Source: Kiritimatiellia bacterium (GTDB lineage: Bacteria; Verrucomicrobiota; Kiritimatiellia; JAQICX01). Taken from it: a DNA stretch of 59,673 bases. Positions 18,356 through 27,646 of the stretch are shown here, one piece after another; positions within the stretch are counted from its first letter, which is position 1; every line of letters starts with the position of its first letter. The position numbers and the translations under genes are program-made. Under the pieces are notes generated by a model. It was not told the origin of the DNA. It saw only the letters and a program-made list of their open reading frames with translations, and searched no databases. The stretch spans positions 1-59,673 of the forward strand of contig JAQICX010000217.1 of the NCBI GenBank assembly GCA_027858345.1, given 5' to 3'.

Positions 18356-20065
18356 TTAACCTCCACCAGTCACTTCCAAAGAAGCTGCAAGGCTTGTTAC
18401 TCCATCACGAACACGGTCAAGTCCAGCCTGTTTTAAACTAACCATTCCATTTGAAATACCTTCTTCACGCAACTCACTGGCATTTACACCCCTCAAGATT
18501 GCTTCTCTAATTTTATCATTAACCTTTAAAACTTCCATGATAGCTCCACGTCCCTTGAAGCCATTTGTGCATCTTGGGCAACCAACGGGCTCATAAACTT
18601 TTCCTCCTTCAAAAAAATCTTTTGGAATGTTGTTAACTTCCAGTACAAGAGAATCAATTTCTGAAGCTTTTTTACAAGCAGGACAAAGTCTTCGATACAA
18701 TCGCTGAGCTTGCGCAATCACCAATGAAGATCCAAGCATAAATCGTTCCACGCCCATATCAATCAGACGAGTCACAGCACCTGCAGCATCATTAGTATGT
18801 AATGTACTCAAAACCAAATGGCCTGTAAGCGCGGCTTTAATAGCAATCTGAGCAGTTTCTCCGTCTCGAATTTCACCAACAAGTACTATATCAGGGTCTT
18901 GTCTCAAAATAGAACGCAAAGCAGAAGAAAAGCTCAAACCAACATCTGCATTAATTTGAATCTGGTTAACCCCCTTTAACTGGTATTCCACAGGATCTTC
19001 ACAAGTAATAATATTAACATCTGATTTATTCAAATCTTGAAGACACGAATACAACGTTGTTGTTTTACCACTACCTGTCGGTCCTGTAACTAAAATAATT
19101 CCATGTGGCTGTTCAATTCCATACTGCATAGCGGCTTCTGCTCGAGGTTCTAAGCCAAGATATGACAAGCCTGGAACGAGCGAACTCTTGTCCAGAATAC
19201 GCATAACGATTTTCTCACCATGAATTGTAGGCAAAATACTTACACGCAAGTCGACTTCCTTACCCAGAGCCTTAATATTGAAACGACCATCTTGGGGAAT
19301 ACGACGTTCGGCAATATTCAGATCCGACATAATTTTCACACGGGATGACACTGCTGCCTGTAACGATTTTGGCGGACCTGGTTTTTCAATAAGAGAACCA
19401 TCAATACGATATCTTAAACGGACATTTTTTTCCATAGGGTCAATATGGATATCACTTGCACCTGTACGCAAAGCTTCAACAAGAATCAAATTCACCATAC
19501 GAATAACCGGGGCGCCTTCAGCACTCTGAAGCATTTCATCCAGACTCTGGTCTTCTTCATCCTCTTCAAGAATTTCCACGTTACTTTCAGAACGCATCAA
19601 CTCTTCCATATCAAGACCTTCAGTGGATTCACTGATAATCTTTGCTAGACAAGAGGAAATTTCTTCTTCAATACCAATAACAGGCATAACTTTGTAGCCA
19701 GTTGAGACTTCAACATCATCAATGGTAATCAAATCAAAAGGATCCGCTAGTGCTAAAGTTAGATTTTTACCACATAAAGCCAAAGGCAGAACCAGCTTTC
19801 TACTCATTATTTCCTTAGGAAGAATATCCTTAACCTGCGCAGGGATTGAAAAGTTTTTAAGAGAAATTGGCGGGTATTTCAGGTATCCAGACAAAGCAAC
19901 AATAAGGTCACTATTTGTTATCAGCTCCTTCTCAACAAGGTAGGTTTCAATATTGATTCCATCAACCTTTGCTTTCGCCTCAGCTTCAATCAATATTTCA
20001 TCAGAAATCAAACCTTCATTTAAAAGTATGGATGCAATTCTATTGCTGTAAGGTAACTTTGCCAT
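18356..20065 (-). CDS. Type II secretion / type IV pilus assembly ATPase (GspE/PilB)
   Basis: 569 residues, the usual size. An N-terminal MshEN domain (about 1-150) may bind c-di-GMP or GspL. The ATPase core has Walker A GPTGSGKTT near 330, the Asp box CEDPVEYQ, Walker B IVLVGEIRDGETAQIA and the His box STLHTNDAAGAV. The zinc-binding tetracysteine is intact (CPACKK and CPRC near 440-475). It powers pilus extension or type II secretion together with the adjacent GspF/PilC. Whether it belongs to pili or to secretion is unclear because no pilin or secretin lies here. The ATG is preceded by AAAGGG. Confidence 0.95.
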   Translation of the reverse strand: MAKLPYSNRIASILLNEGLISDEILIEAEAKAKVDGINIETYLVEKELITNSDLIVALSGYLKYPPISLKNFSIPAQVKDILPKEIMSRKLVLPLALCGKNLTLALADPFDLITIDDVEVSTGYKVMPVIGIEEEISSCLAKIISESTEGLDMEELMRSESNVEILEEDEEDQSLDEMLQSAEGAPVIRMVNLILVEALRTGASDIHIDPMEKNVRLRYRIDGSLIEKPGPPKSLQAAVSSRVKIMSDLNIAERRIPQDGRFNIKALGKEVDLRVSILPTIHGEKIVMRILDKSSLVPGLSYLGLEPRAEAAMQYGIEQPHGIILVTGPTGSGKTTTLYSCLQDLNKSDVNIITCEDPVEYQLKGVNQIQINADVGLSFSSALRSILRQDPDIVLVGEIRDGETAQIAIKAALTGHLVLSTLHTNDAAGAVTRLIDMGVERFMLGSSLVIAQAQRLYRRLCPACKKASEIDSLVLEVNNIPKDFFEGGKVYEPVGCPRCTNGFKGRGAIMEVLKVNDKIREAILRGVNASELREEGISNGMVSLKQAGLDRVRDGVTSLAASLEVTGGG

Positions 20066-20218
20066 AACAACCCTTTTTGTTAATTAATGTTCAAAATACT
20101 ATATCACACAATGATATCCCGAAAATTTAAAAAATACTAGCTATGTATTAAGTATTGGCTAGATGATATATAATAAAGCAAATTATGTAAAGTCTTTTAT
20201 TTATACAAGTCCCATAAA

Positions 20219-20456
20219 CCTTGATTTTTCGGTTGAATGCCCTTTTCGGCGGGGTGAAGCACCCCGACCCTACAGTTGCGGATGCTGCAACCAAAGCTAA
20301 GTCATTTATTGAAAGCTGTTTTGTAGGGTCGGGGTCCGTGCCCCCGCCATGAAAATATATTTTTCATATTTATCACCCGTTTGGTGATAAAATAATGTGT
20401 TTTCTGCTGATTTTATTGGCTCAAACGCACATGTTTATCTCCAACCAAAAAACTAA
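20219..20456 (+). repeat. Nested-palindrome element, copy D (class alpha core)
   Basis: Begins CCTTGATTTTTCGGTTGAA and ends TCCAACCAAAAAACTAA. The core arms are GGCGGGGTGAAGCACCCCG...CTACAG and TGTAGGGTCGGGG...CCCCGCC. The conserved right tail TTTATCACCCGTTTGGTGAT then TGATTTTATTGG and AAACGCACAT is complete. It fills most of the 20066-20479 spacer; the rest is AT-rich. Confidence 0.88.
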
Positions 20457-20479
20457 ATACCGTAAATGTCAAGTTGTTC

Positions 20480-21853
20480 TTAATTGGTAAGGCTTTGTAT
20501 CGGTGCTGGAATATGCCCACCCCTATTTACAAAAATCTCAGAACCATCCATACAGTTAGGAGCCATTATCGTTCCTGAACCAAAAAGTCCGCCAAAGTCA
20601 ACATACTCACCATGCTTTTTACCGGGCACAGGGATAACTCGTATACCAGTAGTTTTTCGTGATGACACACCAATTGCTGCTTCATCCAGAATAATTCCAC
20701 AAATTGTTTCTGCCTGAATATCGCCAGGCAAGAGAATCATGTCAAGCCCCACCGAACATACAGCAGTCATTGCTTCGAGCTTTTCAAGAGTAAGGTATCC
20801 ATTTTCAACAGCCTGAGCCAATGCATGATCTTCCATTACAGGAATAAACGCCCCCGACAAACCTCCAACAGAACTAGATGCAAACGCTCCACCTTTCTTA
20901 ACAGCATCATTCAGCAAAGCAACAGCAGCAGTCGTACCGGGAGCCCCAATATTCTTAATGCCCATTGCCTGATAGATTTCACCAATACTATCGCCAACCT
21001 TTGGTGTTGGTGCCAGTGAAAGGTCAACCACACCAAACTGCACGCCGAGCCTCTCTGCAACTTCTCTGCCAATAAGCTCACCAGTTCTTGTAACACGAAA
21101 AGCAGTGTGTTTAACCTCTTCAGCAATTTCATCAAGAGATGAATCCGGATATTTTTCCAATAATCTATCAATTGCTCGTTTAACAACCCCCGGACCACTA
21201 ACCCCAACATTGATTACACAGTCAGGTTCACCACTGCCGGTATAAGCACCAGCCATAAACGGACTATCTTCTGGAATATTTGCAAAAACCACAAGTTTTG
21301 CTGCCCCAAATCCAAGATCTGAACTTGTTGCATTTGCTGTCTTCTTTATTATATCACCAACAATTTTAACTGCATCAACATTAATACCAGCCTTAGTTGT
21401 GGCAACATTAATTGAAGAACAAAGCCTTTGAGTGTTGCTTAAAACCTCCGGCAATGACTCCATAAGCACACGTTCGCCTGGCGTTATACCTTTCTGTACA
21501 AGAGCAGAAAAGCCACCAATCAGATCAATACCCACAGCTGCTGCTGCATCATCAAGGGCATGAGCCAAAACCAAAGCATCACTTTTTGTTTTGCCCTCAA
21601 GCAGATTGCTTGCAGGAGAAACTGAAAGTCTTTTATTAACAACATTAATGCCATATTTTGTAGATAATTCTTCGCATGTACGCACAAGATTACCAGCCTT
21701 TAGCATTATCTTTGCTTTAACCTTTACAGCAGTATTCTTAATGTCCGAATCTGCGCAATCAAGAAGGTTAATCCCCATTGTTACCGTTCGAACATCAAGG
21801 TTTTCGTCCTGCAACATCCTAACTGTAGATAAAATTTCTGTTTGCCTAATCAT
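20480..21853 (-). CDS. UPF0210 / PFL-family protein (DUF711)
   Basis: 457 residues, matching the UPF0210 family from end to end: IRQTEILSTVRMLQDENLDVRTVTMGI at the N-terminus, SPASNLLEGKT near 80, and glycine-rich INVGVSGPGVV and MAPNCMDGSEIFVNRGG at the C-terminus. The fold is related to glycyl-radical enzymes, but the residues needed for radical chemistry are not reported for this family and its reaction is unknown. It starts 19 bp after an ACT-domain gene; the UPF0210 plus ACT (UPF0237) pair is widespread in bacteria and suggests amino-acid-responsive control. Confidence 0.9.
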   Translation of the reverse strand: MIRQTEILSTVRMLQDENLDVRTVTMGINLLDCADSDIKNTAVKVKAKIMLKAGNLVRTCEELSTKYGINVVNKRLSVSPASNLLEGKTKSDALVLAHALDDAAAAVGIDLIGGFSALVQKGITPGERVLMESLPEVLSNTQRLCSSINVATTKAGINVDAVKIVGDIIKKTANATSSDLGFGAAKLVVFANIPEDSPFMAGAYTGSGEPDCVINVGVSGPGVVKRAIDRLLEKYPDSSLDEIAEEVKHTAFRVTRTGELIGREVAERLGVQFGVVDLSLAPTPKVGDSIGEIYQAMGIKNIGAPGTTAAVALLNDAVKKGGAFASSSVGGLSGAFIPVMEDHALAQAVENGYLTLEKLEAMTAVCSVGLDMILLPGDIQAETICGIILDEAAIGVSSRKTTGIRVIPVPGKKHGEYVDFGGLFGSGTIMAPNCMDGSEIFVNRGGHIPAPIQSLTN

Positions 21854-21872
21854 AATATATTGACCTATTTTA

Positions 21873-22451
21873 TTAAGTTATAAAATTTCTAATAGAACCA
21901 ACCTCATTGGTAACTCTGAAAATAATCTCATTCTGAATAGTCCCCTTCAGTTCAAACTGACTGATAGCAGCAGCAAACTCAGCCTGAATCTGCTTCAGAT
22001 CAAGCTGGGAAGGAATAGTCACTTCACCAATATGAATAACCTGGGCTTTTTCATATTTAATACTCCAGTCCTCAATATTCACATTCTTTGCAGCAAAATA
22101 TGTTGTAATGGCTTTTATAATACCAGGACTATCTCTCCCAATCAAAGTTACAATATAACGCTCAACCCTTGTGTTCGCTTTCTTAATGCTTGATGCATTA
22201 TGCTCTAAAACAATAACACTTGCTACATCCTTTGTAAAAGAATCACAAATAGTCTGTTTCAACAACTCTTTATCCTGCTTTTTTTCAAAAGATGAAGTTA
22301 AAGTCACGGTAAAATAATCGGCCAAAATTGTCTGAGAAATCGCATCAATGTTTCCAGCTGCATCAGCAACCGCTGTCGTTATATCTTTCAAAATACCAAT
22401 TCTATCTGGAAGAATTAAAGTAATTATATATCTATATGTTTTTTCTGCCAT
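21873..22451 (-). CDS. Double ACT-domain protein
   Basis: 192 residues with two ACT domains: residues 5-80 (YRYIITLILPDRIGILKDIT) and 95-170 (VERYIVTLIGRDSPGIIKAIT). The glycine turn before the first helix, where ligands bind in the family, is present in both. Usual partners of UPF0210 genes are single-ACT proteins of about 90 residues, so this one is twice that length, closer to GcvR in layout. The ATG follows CAGGAAAGAG. It is the first gene of the pair with UPF0210 and probably senses an amino acid; the ligand is unknown. Confidence 0.85.
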   Translation of the reverse strand: MAEKTYRYIITLILPDRIGILKDITTAVADAAGNIDAISQTILADYFTVTLTSSFEKKQDKELLKQTICDSFTKDVASVIVLEHNASSIKKANTRVERYIVTLIGRDSPGIIKAITTYFAAKNVNIEDWSIKYEKAQVIHIGEVTIPSQLDLKQIQAEFAAAISQFELKGTIQNEIIFRVTNEVGSIRNFIT

Positions 22452-22542
22452 ATCTATCTCTTTCCTGAAATTTTAAAATCCAAAGTAAGATACCCTATTT
22501 AGTACTTATAAATCAATCACAATCTCATTTTTTCAATTGTCA

Positions 22543-22820
22543 CCTTGATTTTTCGGTTGAGTCATTGCATGACGGCATATCCATCGGTCAACGACCGACG
22601 CTACAGGTGGTAAATTTTGCAATCAACCTTTAAAATACACGTTTCATACTGTAGCGGCGGTCGCTGACCGCCGAAATTTTTTTCAATTGTCACCTTGATT
22701 TTAAGATTGAACCTAGTTATGACAACGAGGACGTTGTCGCTCCCAAACTTGCAGATTAATACTATCTTGTAGGCATGGGAGCGACGATGTCCTCATCGTC
22801 ATAATAATTTATCTTTTCCT
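22543..22820 (+). repeat. Chimeric nested-palindrome element, copy E (beta core then gamma core)
   Basis: Two left ends occur in tandem: CCTTGATTTTTCGGTTGA at 22543 with a beta core (GGTCAACGACCGACGCTACA / TGTAGCGGCGGTCGCTGACC), and CCTTGATTTTAAGATTGAA at 22693 with a gamma core (GACAACGAGGACGTTGTCGC / GCGACGATGTCCTCATCGTC). Both are preceded by TTTTTTCAATTGTCA. The right tail stops at TTTATCACCCACAG. Confidence 0.8.
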
Positions 22821-22911
22821 TTTATCACCCACAGTGTCCTGCAAATCTCAAAGGGCGAAGACTAACTGTGTCAAGCGTAGCTCAAAGAGCGAGTATAATG
22901 AACAAATATTC

Positions 22912-22943
22912 AAAAAAAAAGGGCGAACAAAATGTTCGCCCTT
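22912..22943 (-). terminator. Rho-independent terminator of rrf2-hcp
   Basis: On the minus strand AAGGGCGAAC, loop ATTT, GTTCGCCCTT is followed by about nine T. The perfect 10-bp stem lies 24 bases after the hcp stop codon. Confidence 0.92.
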
Positions 22944-22966
22944 ATTATAAATCCCAATCTTAAGTT

Positions 22967-24619
22967 CTACGCCATAAACATTGCGATATCATCTTCCACT
23001 TCACCAACACCGGCAATACCGAATGTTTCCACAAGAACCTTTGCAACATTTGGTGATAAGAATCCAGGTAGTGTTGGACCAAGGTGGATGTTTTTAATAC
23101 CAAGATACAACAAAGCTAGCAACACAATAACAGCCTTCTGCTCATACCATGCAATATTGTATGCAATAGGTAGGTCATTAATGTCTTCAAGTTCAAAAAC
23201 TTCCTGAAGTTTCATCGCAATAACAGCTAGAGAATAACTGTCATTACACTGACCGGCATCAAGAACTCTTGGAATTCCGCCAATATCGCCAAGGTCTAAC
23301 TTGTTATAACGATACTTTGCACATCCAGCAGTTAAAATAACTGTATCTTTGGGAAGTTTTGCAGCAAAATCAGTATAGTAATCTCTATCCTTATGACGAC
23401 CATCACAACCTGCCATAACAAAGAACTTCTTTATTGCACCCGATTTAACAGCATCAACAACCTTGTCTGCAAGAGCCAAAACCTGATTGTGAGCAAAACC
23501 ACCAACAATCTGACCCTTTTCAATTTCAACAGGTGCAGCACAAGTTTTTGCTAACTCAATAATTTCAGAGAAATCCTTGCGTCCGCCTTCAACTCTATCA
23601 GCAATGTGCTTTGACCCCGGATATCCTGCAGCGCCAGTTGTAAATACTTTATCAGCATATACAGCATCTTTTGACGGAGGAACAATACAATTTGTTGTAA
23701 ATAGAATTGGTCCATTAAAACTTGTGAATTCTTCTTTCTGTTTCCACCAGGAATTACCATAGTTGCCTACAAAGTGTGAATACTTCTTGAATTCAGGGTA
23801 GTAGTTTGCTGGTAACATTTCACTATGAGTATAAACATCAACTCCAGTTCCATCTGTCTGAATCAATAAATCTTCCATATCTCTCATATCATGACCACTA
23901 ATCAAAATAGCTGGTTTATCAGAAACACCAATATTCACAGCTGTAATTTCAGGATGACCATACTTTGTTGTATTAGCCTCGTCAAGCAAAGCCATGGCTG
24001 CAACACCATTTTTGCCAGTTTCCATAACCAAAGCAACCAAATCATCTGCAGTTAGTGAATCATCAGTCGTGGCGGCCAAAGCTTTCTGAATAAATGTAGA
24101 AAGTTCAGGATTTGTAAATCCCAGATTCAGAGCATGCTCAGTGTAAGCAGCTAAACCTTTAACACCATATGTAACAAGTTCTCTCAAACTTCTAACATCT
24201 TCGTTCTCAGTTGCAAGCACACCAATTGATGTGTTCTTAGCTTCAAAATCAGCAACAGTGAATCCGGTCCAACTTGCAGCATCCTGAGTGATTCCAGAAA
24301 CGTCGCCACCAGCTTTAACAAATTCAGCCTTCAGCTTAGCACGCAGAGCCAAACCCTGCTGAACACTTTCAACAATTCTAGCTTCATCAAAGTTCGCATT
24401 TGTGATAGTCATAAAAAGACTATTAAGAACAAACGAATTAACTTCTTCCAATTCAACTCCTAGCTCCCGTGCTTTCACACCATAGATAGAAATTCCTTTT
24501 AATACAAAGATTAATAGATCCTGCATATTAGCAACATTTTCTTTTTTACCACAAGCTCCACCCCTTGTACAACCTGTACCATTTATCGTTTCCTGACATT
24601 GATAACAAAACATACTCAT
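22967..24619 (-). CDS. hcp: Hydroxylamine reductase / hybrid-cluster protein, class I
   Basis: The 550-residue protein carries the N-terminal cubane-cluster cysteines as C5-x2-C8-x8-C17-x5-C23 ([20 protein letters not shown]). This is the [4Fe-4S] spacing of class I enzymes of strict anaerobes, not the [2Fe-2S] class II form. Hybrid-cluster ligands are recognisable in [38 protein letters not shown] and [10 protein letters not shown]. The protein reduces hydroxylamine or, in current views, NO to N2O in nitrosative stress. It is 43 bp behind an Rrf2 regulator with an iron-sulfur-type Cys set, so it is probably under NO control. No hcr reductase gene is adjacent. A perfect terminator follows. 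Confidence 0.96.
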   Translation of the reverse strand: MSMFCYQCQETINGTGCTRGGACGKKENVANMQDLLIFVLKGISIYGVKARELGVELEEVNSFVLNSLFMTITNANFDEARIVESVQQGLALRAKLKAEFVKAGGDVSGITQDAASWTGFTVADFEAKNTSIGVLATENEDVRSLRELVTYGVKGLAAYTEHALNLGFTNPELSTFIQKALAATTDDSLTADDLVALVMETGKNGVAAMALLDEANTTKYGHPEITAVNIGVSDKPAILISGHDMRDMEDLLIQTDGTGVDVYTHSEMLPANYYPEFKKYSHFVGNYGNSWWKQKEEFTSFNGPILFTTNCIVPPSKDAVYADKVFTTGAAGYPGSKHIADRVEGGRKDFSEIIELAKTCAAPVEIEKGQIVGGFAHNQVLALADKVVDAVKSGAIKKFFVMAGCDGRHKDRDYYTDFAAKLPKDTVILTAGCAKYRYNKLDLGDIGGIPRVLDAGQCNDSYSLAVIAMKLQEVFELEDINDLPIAYNIAWYEQKAVIVLLALLYLGIKNIHLGPTLPGFLSPNVAKVLVETFGIAGVGEVEDDIAMFMA

Positions 24620-24662
24620 CTTGTTGTCCCTTCATTTTATTTTTTATATTATTTGTTGATAA

Positions 24663-25082
24663 TTAATAACTAATCATTAACTTCTCTGCATCGGCCAACG
24701 TAGTTGTTGAAAGATGCTTCTTTAACTTACTATCAAATTCCTCAATTAAACCTCCAAAAAGGAAACAGTTGCCACCACAAATTGGATTATCCAACATACA
24801 GGTTGCCATCTTAAATTTTCCTTCAATAACTTCAATAATCTCCAGCAACGTGATTTCCGATGGATCCTTTGCCAACTTAGATCCACCCTTGGGCCCCCTA
24901 GTCGACATAACCAAACCACTCTTACGAAGTCGCTGCAAAACTTTTGACAAATGATCGATCGAACAACTCAAACCATTTGCAATCTCTTTTGTCTGCAAAT
25001 ATTCACCATGTTCAAGCGACATCAGAATCATTCCATGCAGTGCCAATGTCGTGGCTTCTGAAAGTTTTAACATGCTATGCAT
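24663..25082 (-). CDS. Rrf2-family regulator, NsrR-like
   Basis: 139 residues. The winged helix-turn-helix lies at about 8-65 (KEIANGLSCSIDHLSKVLQRL as recognition region, then STRGPKGGSKLAKDP as wing). Cys residues in ATCMLDNPICGGNCFLFG give C-x6-C-x3-C, in the place where NsrR and IscR carry their cluster. It heads an operon with hcp, fitting an NO-sensing repressor. A good promoter with an inverted repeat over the -10 lies upstream, suggesting autoregulation. The ATG at 25082 has AAAGGATG upstream; a second in-frame ATG lies three codons in. Confidence 0.9.
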   Translation of the reverse strand: MHSMLKLSEATTLALHGMILMSLEHGEYLQTKEIANGLSCSIDHLSKVLQRLRKSGLVMSTRGPKGGSKLAKDPSEITLLEIIEVIEGKFKMATCMLDNPICGGNCFLFGGLIEEFDSKLKKHLSTTTLADAEKLMISY

Positions 25083-25112
25083 TTTCTTTTAATCATCCTT
25101 TTCTTTTCTGTA

Positions 25113-25150
25113 TTTTGGTACCACTATACCACAATAGCATTTTCTGTCAA
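25113..25150 (-). promoter_or_regulatory. rrf2-hcp promoter with overlapping operator-like palindrome
   Basis: Minus strand: TTGACA (25150-25145), 16 bp, TATAGT (25128-25123). The -10 is embedded in TGGTATAGTGGTACCA, whose outer TGGTA/TACCA arms are inverted. A dimeric Rrf2 protein bound here would block RNA polymerase. Confidence 0.7.
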
Positions 25151-25316
25151 CCCTTTTATTATATTTTTTAAAAAAATATTGCTTTATTCTCATTCATTGA
25201 TATATACTTGAATAAATTGAACGGTGAAAATAAGTTTTAAGTTCGCAAATGCGCGAGTGCGCAAGTTGGAGAGCTGAAAATTTTGATAGAACACACCACA
25301 AACAAGGAGAACTGAG

Positions 25317-25595
25317 ATGAATGACAAGAAATATGAAGATGCAAAGAAGAGAGTAAAAAGGCTAAAAGCTTTCTATAACAGTCTAATCACCTATATTGGA
25401 GTGAACATTCTGTTAATAGCAGTTAATCTAATTACAAGTCCAGATAACTTGTGGTTCTACTGGGTAACAATTTTCTGGGGACTTGCACTTGTCATAAATG
25501 GAGCAAAACTCTTCATGACAAAAAATGAATTTCTTGGAACAGAGTGGGAAGAGAAGAAAATCAACGAGATTCTAGAAAAAGACAAAGACAAGTAA
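25317..25595 (+). CDS. Small 2TM-domain membrane protein
   Basis: 92 residues: a basic N-terminal helix (KKYEDAKKRVKRLKAFYNSL), two hydrophobic helices (YIGVNILLIAVNLI and FYWVTIFWGLALVING) joined by a short turn, then an acidic amphipathic tail (EWEEKKINEILEKDKDK). This is the layout of the 2TM domain seen in bacterial membrane proteins, sometimes on histidine kinases. Function is unknown. AAGGAGAACTGAG is an excellent ribosome site for the ATG. It stands alone on the plus strand. Confidence 0.8.
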   Translation: MNDKKYEDAKKRVKRLKAFYNSLITYIGVNILLIAVNLITSPDNLWFYWVTIFWGLALVINGAKLFMTKNEFLGTEWEEKKINEILEKDKDK

Positions 25596-25894
25596 TTGCC
25601 AAAATGGTCTAAAAGACATAAGGGACAAAAATGCCATTTGTGATGTTTGAAGGCGAGGCAGGCCTCGCCCCCTGCCGCTCGGCAACTGTTCAACTACCGT
25701 TCCGCAATCGTTCAACTATCGTTCTTTTATGGTAACGCAACGATCTTCGTTGCAAGTGTATGGGAGGTCAATAAGGAACGCTGATTATGCGGATCTCACA
25801 CTGATATGTAAAAATATATCTGTGGAAATCTGTCAAATCCGTGTCATCCGTGTTCTCCATATGAAGAACCTATTATTAAAATAAGCTTAAAGTT
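25596..25894. other. Spacer with repeat words
   Basis: Contains the palindromic word GGCGAGGCAGGCCTCGCC (25652-25669, cf. 28939-28958), a pair of GTTCAACTA(C/T)CGTTC words near 25688-25722, and the phrase ATCCGTGTCATCCGTGTTC near 25838-25856. No gene. Confidence 0.5.
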
Positions 25895-26086
25895 ATGAGA
25901 GATGAAATACGAGAAGAACTTTGGGAAGCAAAGGACAACATTGCAAAAGAGTGCAATTATGATATAAAAAAACTCTTCGAAAATCTTAAAGACATCCAGT
26001 CTTCTTCTAATCGTAAAGTAGTAAACCTTTCTAGAACACGAAAACACTGTGTTGCAGAACAATCAAAACCATATGAGCAAGATTAG
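25895..26086 (+). CDS. Small conserved-looking protein, possible toxin-antitoxin partner
   Basis: 63 residues starting MRDEIREELWEAKDNIAKEC, then YDIKKLFENLKDIQ, then a basic RKVVNLSRTRK tail. Short helical proteins of this pattern (charged helix, a YDI turn, short second helix, then KVVNL) are common beside toxin-antitoxin genes. No partner is visible here and the ribosome site is weak. It reads as real coding sequence, but function is not established. Confidence 0.5.
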   Translation: MRDEIREELWEAKDNIAKECNYDIKKLFENLKDIQSSSNRKVVNLSRTRKHCVAEQSKPYEQD

Positions 26087-26146
26087 AACAGAGAAAACAA
26101 CAACATTATCAATTCACACAATCGTTTATAAATAATGTCTCCCTAT

Positions 26147-26386
26147 CTATAAATTAAAATATTCAACATCCTTAAGCAATTGTTCGAGCATTCCTCCTTT
26201 GGCTATATGCGGAACCCAAGGTTTATTTGAATTGGCGATGACAAATTCATTGTGCTGTTTTGCCGCAAGTAGATTGCCATCCTTATTCTGCATTTCAAGG
26301 ATGAGCATCCTGTTTTCTTCAAGAGCTTTCAGCACGGGTTGAGAAATTTTAGCATCATTTATTCCCCATACCCACCTCAAAATCAA
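26147..26386 (-). pseudogene. Unidentified 3' gene fragment (79 codons)
   Basis: An open frame from a TTG, without ribosome site, that reads like protein (ALEENRMLILEMQNKDGNLL, SNKPWVPHIAKGGMLEQLL) and ends in a normal stop. It is most likely the tail of a longer gene whose front is lost. The family was not recognised. Confidence 0.4.
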
Positions 26387-26439
26387 TATACTGTGTTCAC
26401 TTTGTCACTAAGTTTACTAAGTTCACTTTCTCTTGTCAA

Positions 26440-26562
26440 CTAACCGTTGACAATCAGTTCTTTGGTAGCGAGGAATCCCTTTGGATCAACAATGACTTCG
26501 ACACCTTCTGGTGCGTTATAGCTGAGAAGAAGTTTATTCCCATCGGTTTTCCAATGCTCCAT
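26440..26562 (-). pseudogene. 40-codon gene remnant with beta-sandwich tail character
   Basis: Encodes MEHWKTDGNKLLLSYNAPEG, then VEVIVDPKGFLATKELIVNG and stop. The frame upstream is closed after nine codons. It resembles the C-terminal beta strands of a glycoside hydrolase or similar secreted enzyme. This suggests that a carbohydrate gene next to the LacI regulator has been deleted. Confidence 0.4.
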
Positions 26563-26629
26563 AAGGATTGTATAATTTCATACGCTCTTAAATGACCTCA
26601 AAACTTTTCTGCAACATTCATATTTCACT

Positions 26630-27646
26630 TTATTGTGAAGATTCTCTTTCGTGCAAAATATATTCCATACTTACTGTTGAACGTTCGGCATTCTCATCTG
26701 ACACATACTCGTAAAGCTTATCAATCACAGTTTCACCCAACGTAAAATTATCAATACAAATAGATGTTAAAGATGGATTCATATATGCACACATGCTGGA
26801 GTTATTCACCCCTACAACCGCAATATCTTCTGGAATTCTTTTACCGAGGTTTTTTGCAGCCTTATATACCAAACTAACAATACTATCAACATACATAACT
26901 ATACCATCAATCTCTTGATGATTTTTTATAAAATCAAATATTTCATCGTAACAGTCAACCCCATCGACAAGAACAACATCCGCTTGTACACCCAACGCAG
27001 CTGTAGCTTTCTCAAAGCCTATCCTACGCGCCTTAACAGAATAATGCTCATCTGATGTAGGCTTGTATCCAATAAACAAAAGGTTCTTACGACCTCTATC
27101 AACTAAATGGCTAATCAGCAGTCGCATGCCCTGTTTTTCATCAAAAGTAATCGCTCTTGGGCTATTTACGTCACTATTATTAACAGGAACATATGGAATA
27201 TTATGTCTTTCAATTTCAAGTTGAAACTCTTCCGGGATGTCTTCAAAAACAACAATACCATCAACAGTATCTTCTTTGATAATGATTGGCAATTCATCAA
27301 AATCGTCACCTAAATGATCCATAATAAGAACTTTATCATATTTCTTAGCCCGTGAAAGCATTCTATGAAGGACTGGTGAAGGAATATTTCCTAATGTCTG
27401 CACAAGCACACCAAAACTGCCATGGTTGTTTTTCAGTAAACTTCTGGCTGTTCGATTTGGTCTGAAATTATATTTTTCAGCTGCCGCAACAACTGTATTA
27501 AAGGTTTGTTGACTAAAACGAACATTACTTTTCTCATCCGGCAAAAGTATAGCCGAGATTACTTGACGTGAAACACCGCAATATCTTGCAATATCAGACA
27601 TTGTAACTTTTTGACCAACTTTAATGCTTTTTTTACTTTTTTTCAT
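26630..27646 (-). CDS. LacI/GalR-family transcription regulator
   Basis: 338 residues. The helix-turn-helix at about 15-40 (VTMSDIARYCGVSRQVISAIL) is followed by a hinge-type segment with FRPNRTARSLLKNNHGSFGVLV. The remaining 270 residues form a periplasmic-binding-protein-like sensor domain (GIVVFEDIPEEF, RAITFDEKQGMRLLISHLV, DIAVVGVNNSSM). Such proteins repress or activate sugar-catabolism genes in response to a sugar ligand. It lies at the end of the carbohydrate region and close to gene debris. RBS AAGAGGAATT. Confidence 0.93.
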   Translation of the reverse strand: MKKSKKSIKVGQKVTMSDIARYCGVSRQVISAILLPDEKSNVRFSQQTFNTVVAAAEKYNFRPNRTARSLLKNNHGSFGVLVQTLGNIPSPVLHRMLSRAKKYDKVLIMDHLGDDFDELPIIIKEDTVDGIVVFEDIPEEFQLEIERHNIPYVPVNNSDVNSPRAITFDEKQGMRLLISHLVDRGRKNLLFIGYKPTSDEHYSVKARRIGFEKATAALGVQADVVLVDGVDCYDEIFDFIKNHQEIDGIVMYVDSIVSLVYKAAKNLGKRIPEDIAVVGVNNSSMCAYMNPSLTSICIDNFTLGETVIDKLYEYVSDENAERSTVSMEYILHERESSQ

